Positions 10,561 to 22,190 of a stretch of 64,000 nucleotides of DNA are shown here, piece by piece. A program made the translations under genes and the position numbers. The stretch's first letter is position 1, and the number at the start of each line of letters is the position of its first letter. The notes beneath the pieces were generated by a model. It saw nothing but the letters and a program-made list of their open reading frames with translations, did not search any database and had not been told where the DNA came from. Source of the stretch: Gonocerus acuteangulatus (taxonomy: Eukaryota; Arthropoda; Insecta; Hemiptera; Coreidae); the NCBI GenBank assembly GCA_946811695.1, contig OX328123.1:122477118-122541117 (forward strand). Direction: 5' to 3'.

Positions 10561-11350
10561 TTCTCCTCAATTCATTTGTTTTACAGAGTAGATTAAAAGA
10601 AAAATATAATCGTTAAACAATAATTTATATTTCGTCAAATATGCTTATGTTTTCAAGTAAACTAGTATTATACATTTTTTACATAAAAAATAATAGCAGA
10701 TTTGAAATCTGCACCCCAAGAAACCCTAATGTGGTGAATATCATTGAAAACAAAAAATAATGATTTTTCCCAGTCTGGAAGACGCTAAAAATTTGTAAGT
10801 GAAAAAGTAATGTGACGTTTTGAAATTCAATATCTCCCCTTGAGATAATCCGATTTTTACGTCATTGAAATCTTTCAAAAGAAGAGAGACTCCTTTTTTC
10901 TAACTATGTAAATGACTATTGCATTATCTCAAAAGGTACTTGCAAAAAATTGTTCTCAAAATAAAAATAAAATGTAAACCCTTTTGCATATAACATCAAT
11001 TCCAGAACAATTAGAAACACCCCGATTGGAAGGAAATATGTCACATTAAAGCCTTTATCGACCCTCCACGTTTGGTTTGAATCGGGTAAATATTCTTTGA
11101 AATATGGCTCTTTCTATTGCTTGAAAACTACTCAAACTTCACCTTTGAGAAAGTGGACGTGCTTGCTCCGTCCATGCTCTCCTGAATGCCGGGGTCTCAT
11201 CGATGACCCGAGAGCCTTTCAGTGCCTAACCAACATCACCCCCACCAAGCAGGAAACCACTCCATTCCCCTCACTCCTACCCCCCCCCCAACACCCACTA
11301 CCGTCTTAAATTAACTTAAATTGAGTCGTAAATGTTGGCTTGTCTTAAAA
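10561..11350. other. No recognisable feature
   Basis: AT-rich DNA. A C-rich patch near 11255-11305 gives a short proline-rich frame with no homology that I recognise. Confidence 0.5.
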
Positions 11351-11359
11351 AGGTTATTA

Positions 11360-12598
11360 TTAGCGCGGTTCCTCCCTCCCTTCATAGGGAGGAACCACGC
11401 TTATAAGGTTGATCTCATGAAACAATCCGGAAGTGCCGACTAGAAAATTTCGCGTTTAAGAGCCCGTAGAGACCGAAAATAACGGTGGTTCAAATTTGTA
11501 TATACATATATGGCGTCCCTAATGGTCCGATTTTGATGAAATTTGGTACAAAAATCCTTCGTCCAATTTGAAAGGTCAAGTTTGTTAACCAGCAATATCC
11601 GCCCACTGGAAGTTGGCGTTTGGGGCGAAATTCGCGTAAAAAAATCGTAAGGCTTACGTTTTTGAGTTCATATGCTTGTATGTACTCGTTTTATAGGCTT
11701 CGTGGGCTAGTAAAACGAATGAAACCATTTTAAAGGCGATAGCTTTAACCGTTTCTGAGAAAATCGGAAAAAAAGTTGTTAAATCAAGTTTTTGGCTTGG
11801 TTACTTAGAATAATGGGATTCAGTTGAAACATTTTTTGCATGTTTGAATTTCATCAAAACTAACATGTTAAACTTTTGGTTACGTTTGGAGTTAAGGAAG
11901 GTTTAGAATAAAATATTTTATAAACAGACATGAAAAGTTTTAGGAACTTCGTATAATTTCATTAATATCTAGAACACAGTTGGGAAATCGTGGTAAGTGG
12001 ATAGAAATTATTTGAAAGCTTTATAAATTGTCTACAAAAAAGAATCTGTAACAATTTTTGGTTAGGTGATGTCAATCGGAGAAATAAGTGCTTAAACTTT
12101 GAAGTAATTGATTTCGTTTATTCGAATGGTTCTTTTTGTCTGTTTTTATTCCTTGTTATTTTTTAATTTCTTATATTTGGATAATGTATTTGACAATAAA
12201 ACAGATTAGTCAAAATAAGAAAAACAATTCATTGTTAGAAATATAGCTTGCCAAGAGAAAGATATTCGATGACGTCTTTTGAATATTTTCAATTGCCTTC
12301 ATGCTGTTGTTTTTTTTATTTTATTTTTTAATTGATTTTATTTGTAGAATTATTACTATAGTAAAAGAACTCAGGAATATGTGAAAAATGTTGGTATTTT
12401 CCAATTCATTGAAACGTATGAAATGAAGTATCGGTAGCAGAGGATTCTAGGGTCTGGCGGACCCGACCAGGTAAAGCCATAAAACCCTTTGAACAAAGGC
12501 CGAGGAAAATATTATCTGTTTCTATTGTAAGCTCTTCAAATGACACTAGGGATATGAACAGGACCGCGCTAAGATGATGCAGTTCCTGAGAGTCGGAC
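11360..12598 (-). mobile_element. Abundant repeat family, copy C (inverted, no SINE)
   Basis: Read on the minus strand, this copy starts with an A-run plus GTCCGACTCTCAGGAACTGC (12598 downward). It ends with the hairpin GGTTCCTCCC...GGGAGGAACC and GCGCTAA at 11360-11366. It lacks the SINE: where copies A and B carry it, the sequence runs straight through as GCGCGGTCCTGTTCATATCC. It therefore preserves the empty site. The (AT)n tract is reduced to a few units, and the sequence is more diverged from A and B than these are from each other. Confidence 0.65.
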
Positions 12599-12877
12599 TT
12601 TTTTTTAATGTTGTCGAGTCTGTCAGTCAGTATTTCGTCCAGTGTTCCGGATACCCCGGATTGTCTTCTCACCTCCTCATACATACTACACCCTGTTAAT
12701 AGTTTATACTTTTAATGTAATAACAGAATTTGTAATATACGATTCGTTTTCTATTCTACATATGTATGAAACTCAATAAATATGTAGGCCAACATTTAGA
12801 TAAGGTTAGTTTTAGATAATAAGAATGTTGTTTATTATTAATTGATTATTATTTATTAATACTTTCACTTTTGTTTA

Positions 12878-12940
<63 letters not shown>

Positions 12941-14101
12941 CTATAAAGACATTATAACCTCCACTGTGTAATGTGAAACATTCACAAATACAACTTTTTC
13001 TTCTTCTTTGTCATATTTATTAAATAAAGTAAAATATTTTTCATTTATTTTCGGGAAGTTTTACTATGGTCTCCGTTCCGTGGAAGTGTTTTATTATATA
13101 ATCAGTATTTCATTACACTCTTTCTACAAGAGGAAGGGCCTTTCTTTCTTGAATCGATTCTGTCGATACCCCTCAATAAGTAATGCCTGTCATAGACTTG
13201 ACAGCAAATACTTATTGAAGTTATTATTTCTTTAGAAATTTCAGAGCATCATTTATTCAAAGAAATGTGGTTGTTGAATTAAATCAATCACACTACTTTT
13301 ATCGAGTACTTTCTTCAGTGAAGAAAACCCACTTATGAAGTCAAAGCAGCGTACAGTGGGGCAAAAGAACATATTGTGTTTAAAAAAAGGCTACAACCAC
13401 TAAATATTAACCAATTTCAATTCAATTGTTTTTTAAATGAAAGCTAACAAAATTTAAAACAAGTTCGTTTATCAATATTATCTTATTGCCCGTGTTTATT
13501 AAATTGCGTGTAAAGGAGCTTAATTTATGTAGTTTTACAATAGAACATAAAATAACATTTCATTCAACTCGCCAATTCCTACGGTTGGCCTTACTTAAGA
13601 ATATTTATAAAATAGTTTATATAAAAATTAATAACGGTGATAATATTTCAGCATCTTATTTAATTCATTAGAAATTATTATACTAATTTCCAATTGATGT
13701 ATACTTTCTATTGATCTCATTGCTCTATCGATCTCATGAATTTACGTTTTATGAAGATGTGTGAGTCTGATTTTTTTCCAAATCTAATCAGGATTTGAAT
13801 GTTTATTTTCAGCTATATCAGTGCTGATATTAAGTAAAAGGGGGGTGGAATGTGATATTATGTTCTATTACTTATGGAACTGCGTAATTGTTAATATTTT
13901 GTCTTCTACTTTCGCTGAACATTTAAAAACATCGAAAACTGTAAAATGAAATTCGAAAGCAGGCTTAGGGAACTGACAGTATCCTAAGCGGAAATAGCCC
14001 GATTTAAGCAACGATTTCTCCCAATAATTACGTAAAAAAAGTATTTATGTCTTTCGAAATTATAATTACTGTGATTTATCAACAATTGTCGAAATATACA
14101 A

Positions 14102-14143
<42 letters not shown>

Positions 14144-14364
14144 AAATCCAAGAAAAATGTAGTTTGTTTTTCCTCAACGGTTGTAGGTATGACCTGGAAA
14201 ATGGATGCAGCAAAGTCCCCAAGTTCAGTTATTCATAAACGTTAAAAAGCTTAGGTACGTAAGAGAGTTACGATTTTTTACCCCGCCAATTTTTCCAAAA
14301 TCCCATGACCGGTTTAATTTTATTAACATCTGTCCATTTAGAGCCAGCTGGACAGCGACCAAAA

Positions 14365-14370
<6 letters not shown>
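12599..14370. other. AT-rich DNA with two (AT)n tracts and a family fragment
   Basis: (AT)n tracts lie at about 12880-12938 and 14108-14139. Around 13960-14030 a stretch (AACTGACAGTATCCTAAGCG) matches internal sequence of the abundant family, so an old fragment is present. No gene was recognised. Confidence 0.5.
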
Positions 14371-14371
<1 letters not shown>

Positions 14372-14442
<71 letters not shown>

Positions 14443-14755
14443 TACTACTACTACTTTCATCCGGAACGGTCCCTCCCCGTGTCCCTCTACTTTTCCAAAT
14501 TTCATATTTCATTTTGGATTTACTCCCATTTTTTCTCATTACCGGTTGGTGTAATAAGGCGTTTTGTCCCCCCGGCTCCAGGACCCGATTCGTCGGGCCT
14601 GGAGTTCTGTTTTTTGGTTATTTTTGTGGTGGGGGGGGGGGGGTCGAAAAAAACTACTACTATACTAGCGTTCAAATTGACGCCTGGATTGCACCATGAG
14701 GTCAACCTCAAAAGAGAGTTTCCATCCTATAGTAGGAGGGAGGAATCCCGCAAGC
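14372..14755. repeat. (AT)n tract plus GC-rich repeat fragment
   Basis: An (AT)n tract at 14372-14442 is followed by CTACTACTACTACT and a segment unusually rich in C and G. This includes an inverted repeat, CTCCAGG...CCTGGAG, near 14575-14607 and a run of about 13 G at 14630-14642. The end (AGGTCAACCTC, then GGAGGGAGGAATCCCGC) resembles the 3' end of the abundant family, as in the copy at 16560-16915. Long frames through this region are microsatellite artefacts. Confidence 0.5.
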
Positions 14756-15200
14756 AAAAACTGTTAATGTTTGTCTTAAGCATGTGGTGAGAATATATAA
14801 GGTACTTCGTACGTATCTAAATAATAAGTATTTGTTGGAGACAAATTTTATACAGGTTTTGAAATGTTTGTTTTGGATGAACCAACAGGGCTATAAACAG
14901 TCAAATCGTTGAGTCATTCATGGATTTGAAATCAATCAATTCTATATTTCATAAATTGCATATAGCTGGATGGATTGGGTGTTTAAGGGCAGAAAACATC
15001 TAGGTCCTCACCGCCCGGAAGTGTAATGTTAGAGAGTCGTGTATATGTCGTGAAAGTGTTTGTAATTTTGTGTTTAGGACAGTGCATGACAATGAACTGT
15101 TATTTTGATAACTTGTATTCAATTTTCTTTTTTAACTAATATCATTGCTTACAACTAGCTTACTAGGTAATGGAACTATTTGTACTAAAACTAATACTAA
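14756..15200. other. No recognisable feature
   Basis: AT-rich sequence without recognisable coding or repeat structure. Confidence 0.45.
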
Positions 15201-15830
15201 TATACACTATAGCACTATCAATACAAATAATAGACTGCATAACAAATAATAGACAACATAACAAATAATAGACTACATAGCCGTATTAATATTTACTTAT
15301 TTATTTTTCCCCCTCTTGTATAGTTTTTATTTATTTATTTTTTATATTTTTTTATTTATTTATTTTTATTTTTATTTATTTATTTATTTTTTATTATTTT
15401 TTTCCCTTTATGTATAATTTTATTTGTTATCTTTTTTAATACAAATATATTTTTTTATGTATATATTTTTTTATGTATATATTTTTTTTCCTCTTTTTTT
15501 GTAATTTTTTATATATCAATTTTTTTTTACTAATACACTAACTAACTAATACAAACTAAGTAACTAATACAAACTAAACATAACTAATACAGCTATTTGT
15601 ACTAAAAATAATGCTAATGTAAGCAATATTAATACTAAAACTACTACATAACAAAATTTATAATAATGCCAATTCTAAATTAAACTAGCAAACGTATATA
15701 CACACACGCCTACGTTCATACAAACATACACCCGCATATATACATACATACATACTCGCACTTGTGTATATACCCGTGCACGTATACATACATATATTTA
15801 TTTATTATTAAATTATTATTTTATATCATG
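15201..15830. repeat. Low-complexity TTTA/T-rich tract
   Basis: Three near-identical 19-bp units containing ACAAATAATAGAC lie at about 15221-15278. They are followed by long TTTA- and T-rich sequence (15295-15540), ACTAATAC repeats (about 15530-15600), and CATA/CACA-type sequence to about 15800. No gene. Confidence 0.7.
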
Positions 15831-16559
15831 AGATATAGTTGCGCCTTTTTTATTTATTGATTGATTTTAAGAGCTCGCGAACATAGCGACTTGCTCTTTT
15901 TTAATGTTGGCGGTAGAGCGCCTTTTTTAAGAATTCCACAACTATGTCAACCGCTTTGCCGCTTTTTAAATTGTATATAAAAAAAAATCTCAATGAAAAT
16001 TTATGTACTAGCTGAATAAAATATAAGATATCATAGCCATGATTACAAGAGAGTCATCTTGAGTACACCCTTGATAGCTATTTGTAGGCAAGTGGCTGGA
16101 GATTAGGGTGCGAGAGGAACTGTGTGGTTAGACTTCAAATTACACTATCATTGGTAAACCTATGTCACTCCATTAGGCAATCATTATATACAGCTACAAG
16201 TCTACTCTCATATATATGTGTCATTGATCTCAACCACTCTGACTATTTTTTAGAATTTTAATTTGGCCAGATCATTAAATAAAACTAGTAATATTGGTGT
16301 GGCGTTCTGGTATGGACATCTAACACCTAAACTTTATTTTTTTATTAACTATTATGTAATTATAATTTTATTTTTTTTTTATTATTTTACTCATCACTGA
16401 CAAATCATTTCTGAATAACCTTATTGTTTATTTTGTTGACTAGTGCTAGGAGGCTCTTCAGGAAACCAAAAGTAAAAATAGTAGGAAATACTAGCTTTAT
16501 CCACTTTCCTCTAAAAGGGTTACAGTTTTGTAACTGTAATTCTTGGAAGTGGTTTCATC
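15831..16559. other. No recognisable feature
   Basis: AT-rich DNA with two short GC-containing patches (around 15870-15960). They may be the tail of an unidentified element. No coding frame. Confidence 0.4.
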
Positions 16560-16915
16560 CACTACGCTAGAGAACGAATATTAAGAGTACTTGGAAGCCT
16601 CCATAAAGCCGAAAGAGGAACAATTTTTCGCGCAATTTCGCCAATAAAATAGTTTCCGTCAGGCGCAGGTTAACGAACTTGACCTCTTGAATTAGGCAAA
16701 ATATGTTTGTATTAAATTATTAAATCAGACGATTTTTGAGCCTGTGAGCATTCGAAGAGACAAAAACATTAATATATATATATATATATATACAAACCAC
16801 CGTTATTTTCGTTCTGAAACGTGACATTTTCTATTCAGCACTTCTGGATGGTGTCATGAGGTCAACCTCATACCCGGGTTTCCTTTCTATGACGAGGGAA
16901 GGAAATGCTCTAGAA
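16560..16915 (+). mobile_element. Abundant repeat family, copy D (3' part)
   Basis: Diverged 3' half of the abundant family. It contains GGTTAACGAACTTGACCTCT, a short (AT)n tract (16771-16791), CAAACCACCGTTATTTTCG and the degenerate terminal hairpin GGTTTCCTTT...GGGAAGGAAA. It ends in GCTCTAGA rather than GCGCTAA. The 5' half is missing or unrecognisable. Confidence 0.55.
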
Positions 16916-18342
16916 TAAATATGACTTTGGCCACGTAAAATAATCCATTTCATTTTCCCAAAACTTTATTTTTTTTGAGTATTAACTTGAAATTTACAAC
17001 CAAATGCTTGTTATATCTTGTTTTTAAATAGCGATTACGCTTCCGGACTCAGTGTTCCTAAGAGCCCATGCTCAAATGATTTATAAAGACGGCCTCTTAA
17101 TGGTCACCTATTCGTAAAACAGAAGTTAACATCCTAGCTTGGCAAATACATTTCCTTGCGAAATATAGGTTTGGAAATTTAGACACTGACAGTGTAGATT
17201 GTCCTCGGTTGTATTGTTGTAATTTAATAAATGAAGTTATACAAATTCGTTTTCTAATATTGTCTGATCAAAAACATCTATACATGATAAATTTCATAGG
17301 AATTAATTCTGATTGATTTCCCCTTCAAACATTTAATAATTTACAAATATGTGCTTTTGTATAGTACGTAATGTTTTTAGAAATTGCATTTTAAATCACT
17401 CCTTGAAAACATATTAAATATAAACAATAGAACTAAATAGTGACCATAATCTCAAGAACATTTCATGCGTAAGCCAATTGTCACAATTTTAATAAATTGA
17501 CGATTCTGTTAACTAAATTTTATTCATTGAATTCGTGTCTTCACAAGAAAACATAACAAATATTGCACACTATAGACAGGAGACCCTATTTCTCACAATG
17601 TATATTATGAAGGAATTGGTGTACTTATTTGAATTCAACTTTCTGCCACATTATATACATTGCAAAAAATGTGCGTCACGAGCTACATTACTAAGTCCAA
17701 TCCTCTGAAATGTGGGTATTGTACGCGGCATTAGTGAAGAATTAGGTTATTTTATCTATACAAATAGTGAGCTGTACAGGTGTTAAATAAAAGTATAAAT
17801 TATTAATAAAAAAAAAGTGAGCGTTATAGCTCATAAAATCTCGATTTTCTTTTAGATGATGATGCAGTAGGCGTTTACAAATGCACAGGTTATTGGAACC
17901 TGCGATTCGAGTTTTTTTTTTCTATCTAGTTGTTCGTCCAATCGTTACGAATACCGTAAGATTAAAGGAAATATTTCGAAAATTCCATTGAATTGAAAGC
18001 ATTTATTAATCTAATCCTTATAATTTTGAGGGGAAGTTGAGATATGTAGGTCAAACCCGTGGGTATGATTTACTAATGACTTCTGGGTCCACTAGCCCGG
18101 AACTGGGTCACTATCTCGTCCTATTTGCCCCGTGTGATTATCAATTTCCCAACCGTACTCTGGTTATATGTATACGGTCAAGTTCAGCATACCAATTATC
18201 TGCAGGTGCCCGTCAATCTTTTATTAAACACTTATGCCAAAGCCTTTAGTTGATGTAGATCGGTTAAAATCAGTCCCAACTTGCCACGAAGGCCTCACTG
18301 TAGGCGTATGTGAGTAGTAGACTATATGAGTATACCATTAGG
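16916..18342. other. No recognisable feature
   Basis: Unique-looking AT-rich sequence. A 70-codon frame at 18037-18249 shows no known domain, and I do not call it a gene. Confidence 0.45.
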
Positions 18343-21055
18343 GGGGGGGGGGGTCAATAGAGCCAATATTATAAACTCAAAAAATGAGCTTTTAAACATA
18401 TTGTTTAATGCATGACCAAACCAAAATTGGACATTTCTGCAATAGTCTAACATTTATTGCAATGCGAAAATAGCATATGATATATTAATTAATATAATAT
18501 ATAATAACACAACCATTGTGCCAAAAAAAAAATTAGACACCATTTATTTATTTTTCTTTAATACTCTACTTTTTTTGGGTTTATCAATTGACTTCAATGT
18601 TTTTGGGTTCTTAATATTATAAGCATTAGGGTGTATCGATTTTTAACTTTTTTTTTGTTTCCAAATTCCAAGTTGAAAAAAAGTTGCTACTAGGCACTAT
18701 AAAGTACCACAATTTTTTTTTGGATTTTTTAAAAAATGTTTAGGTCTCCCGCACAAGGCCTGAAGTTTAGAAAATTTACTAAAAAAGTCAATTTTTACAA
18801 AAATATTAAAAGAACCTAAAACGATTTTATTCTACGTTGCACGTTAAAATTCCACTAACAATAAGCACAAAAAACGATAGAAAAATTATTTCAAAAATTT
18901 ATCACATCAATTAGGTCTTCCGCGCAAGGCCTAAAAGTCGTAAATTTCAGAACATTTTTGAAATTTTCCAGTATTTTTATATATGTGTGGTTCATGGTTT
19001 TAACCTTAAAAATAACTAAAACCTGGTAGGAATTGTTATAATTGAAATAATGAAGACAATTTCAACACGTCAAGCGTCAACTTGAAGCAAGAGGGTGGGG
19101 GAAGGCCAGACTGTCGCACCGCGGTGACGCGCCACCTATGAATCACCGCACAGACTTGTCAGTACTTGTGTACCGGCAAGCAGTAGTAGTTGTGTTTTGA
19201 GTGCGATAGTCCTATTTCTATGGCTCGATTGAGTGATTAGAGCACAAGAACACGAGTTTATGGTCGACCAACGTGGTTCTGGATTGATGTCAATTGCAGA
19301 CATCAATTATCATCAATCAGAGTGACAAAAACGAAACTATAAAAGTTGAAAACCGCTTAGAAAGACAATCTTGGTCACAAGCTTTAATGCAGGTAGTTGT
19401 GAATAAAAAAACAGTAAAGTCTCGTTGGTCATAAGCTCGTGAAAACAAAGACAAGCGTTTTGACAGTTCTTGTTTTACTTCTACACTTGAAACATATTTT
19501 TGTCTCGTATAAACTACATTATTTTCAAAATCGCCAGCTTGATTTGACGTTTGAGACATTCAATCATCTGTACTATCACTAGAATCTATATTATCAAGAG
19601 ATTTTAAGTTTTGGACCTCAATTTTTTTTACAGCTACCTTTAATAAAGCTAGTGAACCAAATTTCCCTTTCTAATCGCTTTTCACGTTTTTTAGTTTTGC
19701 TTTTGCCACACTCTGCAATTGACATCTATCAAGGACCACGTTGGACGACCAAAAACAAGTGTTCTAGTGCCTGGACTTCTTTGTCAATAGAGCAAATGCA
19801 GTTGCTGGGGTCACATTTGTACATGCTGAGTAGAAATATCAACCACTGCAGTTTTAGTTTTGGGCTGAAAGCTAGTTACTGAATATTTGAAGGATACTTC
19901 CTGTTAGACCCTGAACACTTTTTAATTTTCTCAAGTTGCTCGTGCACACTTATAACTATGAACATTGTGTTTTTGGTGCCACTAACAGGAATATAAGCTC
20001 TTTCCTTATCTCCTGAAGTGTTAAAGCAACTCTCAATGTAATTACCTTCATTGCAGGCAGATAAATTCCCTCCTGTTTCATTTCAATGTTTACCCATTCA
20101 AAATACTTCAATCTTGATCCGCAGGACATTAAAACCACTCACCTCGACAGGTTGCACGATACCCGGCATGTCGATAGTTTGTCTTGTTAAATGCTGTTAT
20201 TTACTCATCTTGAACATAACAAAAATCACCCAATCGAGCCATAGAAATAGGACTATCGCACTCAGAACACAACTACTACTGCTTGCCGGTACACAAGTAC
20301 TGACAAGTCTGTGCGGTGATTCATAGGTGGCGCGTCACCGCGATGCGACAGTCTGGCCTTCCCCCACCCTCTTGCTTCAAGTTGACGCTTGACGTGTTGA
20401 AATTGTCTTCATTATTTCAATTATAACAATTCCTACCAGGTTTTAGTTATTTTTAAGGTTAAAACCATGAACCACACGTTTATAAAAATACTGGGCAATT
20501 TCAAAAATGTGCTGAAATTTACGACTTTTAGGCCTTGCGCGGAAGACCTAATTGATGTGATAAATTTTTGAAATAATTTTTCTATCGTTTTTTGTGCTTA
20601 TTGTTAGTGGAATTTTAACGTGCAACGTAGAATAAAATCGTTTTAGGTTCTTTTAATATTTTTGTAAAAATTTACTTTTTTAGTAAATTTTCTAAATTTC
20701 AGGCCTTGTGCGGGAGACCTAAACATTTTTTAAAAAATCCAAAAAAAAATGTTGGTATTTGTAATTTTCATGCGTATCGATATAAATGGTGGTTTTGTCG
20801 CTTGCAGGATCCTTTTTAGCTTTGTTTGCTGATTTGTGACGGAGTACGAATCGCTTGATCGTAATTAGTTTGTCAAGTAGTATGCGATTGGTGATGTTGG
20901 AGGATACAATTGTATATTAATTCTGTTATTTTCATCATAAACTAAAGTGTTAGATAAACAACCACAAACGTAACATTTACATCTGCTCACAGAAGTCATC
21001 ACTGGATGGTTGTTAAGGCATCATCCCTGTTGGTCCCGGTCGATGTCAACCCTTG
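18343..21055. mobile_element. Unclassified repeat family, copy 2, split by an insertion
   Basis: The left part (18343 to about 18670: GGGGTCAATAGAGCC, CACAACCATTG, a T-rich stretch) and the right part (about 20760-21055: CATGCGTATCGATATAAATG, GTTGGAGGATAC, CTGTTATTTTCATCAT) align in order with copy 1 at 4752-6390. Between them lies a 2-kb foldback element absent from copy 1. A run of 11-13 G marks the left end. Confidence 0.5.
18692..20770. mobile_element. 2-kb foldback transposon with arms of about 540 bp
   Basis: The left arm (about 18710-19245) and right arm (about 20215-20750) are inverted copies of each other. Markers shared by the arms are GGTCTCCCGCACAAGGCCTG, TTAGGTCTTCCGCGCAAGGC, GAAGACAATTTCAACACG, GGGTGGGGGAAGGCCAGACT and GTGCGGTGATTCATAGGTGG. 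The arms match at over 90% by eye. The core of about 970 bp has only short frames, some coding-like on the minus strand around 19700-20140 but with stops. I cannot name the transposase. The element interrupts repeat copy 2, so it is the younger of the two. Confidence 0.75.
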
Positions 21056-21535
21056 CTCTACTAAGTAGTAAATGGGTTAATCTCCACGCTTAAGGATCTC
21101 TAATTTTAACATAGAATGTTTAATTAAATTTTACTCCAAAGAATTAGTAGACTCCAAAAGAATTATTTAGCTGAAACAATAAATTGAATCCGTTGAGTAT
21201 TGATATAGACAAGAAAAAAAAAATGCATAGGAATTGAAATTAAAGAATAAATACTTTAATGAAGTCCTATCTATAGAACCTATAAATACTTTAATAAATA
21301 CTTAACGAAAGTTTATATAAAGAATCACACTCTGTAAAGAGCCTACTGTAATAAAAATTAAATGATAAAAACCCCACTTTAGGCACGGATTGCTTACGCC
21401 TTCGCACTCACAACCATCTGGTCTCCAAACATAAAAATAGATATCCTTTATTCATATCCCTACTAATTCCACTCAGTTCGGAAGAAAAATTAATTACAGA
21501 TTTTTTTTTATTTTTTTTATTATTTTTTTTTTTTT
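21056..21535. other. Upstream intron or 5' flank of the GPCR exon
   Basis: AT-rich sequence leading to a very strong polypyrimidine tract (about 21501-21535) and the acceptor AG at 21536-21537. No exon was recognised here. Confidence 0.45.
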
Positions 21536-21537
21536 AG

Positions 21538-21555
21538 ATGATAAAGGAGAGGTGA
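21538..21555 (+). promoter_or_regulatory. Five-codon uORF overlapping the GPCR start
   Basis: If the acceptor AG at 21536-21537 is used, the exon begins with ATG and a frame of five sense codons ending in TGA at 21553-21555. The last A of this TGA is the first base of the proposed GPCR ATG (TGATG). Such a minimal uORF would be expected to damp or couple translation of the receptor. This is inferred from sequence only; the upstream exon is unknown, and an alternative acceptor would remove it. Confidence 0.4.
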
Positions 21556-22063
21556 TGTTCAGCGGAATGGTGGATGACGGGGGGAGCCTCCTGCTGCCGG
21601 CGGATGCAACCGGACTAATGGCAGCCATGGCGGCCGAGCTAGCTCCCCAGAACACTTCAATAGAACCTCTCTTCAACTTCTCTATCAAAGAAGCCATCGA
21701 AATCATCATGGAGCACCAGAGATCCGAGAAGGTTCTAGTCCCCAATACGGAGATCATCATAATCATAGTCTATTCGGTCCTCATGACTTCCGGTGTCTTC
21801 TGCAACGCCATGGTGTGCTTCGTCGTTGCAAGACAGTGCGCGAGGAAGCATCACCACGCCGGCCCATCGCCAAGAAATATGTATATCGTGAACTTGGCCC
21901 TTGCGGATCTTGCCCTCTGCCTCGTCTGCATGCCCTTTACGCTGGTGTTCATCTTGAAGAGAAGATGGACCTTGGGTTTATTCCTATGCAAAGCCGTGCC
22001 AGCACTACAAGGGGCCAATATCATGGTATCCGCTGGAACTATAACTGCCATCGCTCTAGACAG
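21555..22063 (+). CDS. Neuropeptide Y/F-like GPCR, first coding exon (TM1-TM3)
   Basis: This exon encodes 169 residues plus two bases of the next codon of a rhodopsin-class peptide receptor, a plasma-membrane protein that signals through G proteins. The N-terminus has two N-glycosylation sites (NTS near residue 35, NFS near 44). TM1 is about residues 71-93 and ends in FCNAMVC, where the usual G-N pair has C in place of G. TM2 begins with NLALADL. The conserved extracellular W (RRW), the disulfide Cys (LCK) and TM3 follow, ending in ITAIALDR. The exon stops inside the DR triplet at CAG/GTTAGT, a consensus donor in phase 2. The best family match is the insect NPF/NPY-like receptors; the exact subtype is open. 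The start ATG at 21555 follows a splice acceptor. TM4-TM7 exons were not found. Confidence 0.85.
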
Positions 22064-22190
22064 GTTAGTAGATCTTAAATTTTTTATCAGCAAGCTATAT
22101 AAATATTTTAATCAATAAATACGCATGCTTACTCATTAATATTGCTCAGGAAAAAAAAACATTCATTCACTCGCTCAAGTTAGCTCTTAA
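22064..22190 (+). other. Start of the intron after the GPCR exon
   Basis: The consensus donor GTTAGT lies at 22064-22069. A TTAA at 22187-22190 is the left target site of the piggyBac-like insertion. Confidence 0.6.

Noticed and set aside
14205..14790. 161-164 codon frames on the plus strand
   Set aside because: They run through an (AT)n tract and a GC-rich repeat in two overlapping frames with no domain.
21494..21766. Minus-strand 90-codon frame opposite the GPCR exon
   Set aside because: Shadow of the receptor exon and the polypyrimidine tract.
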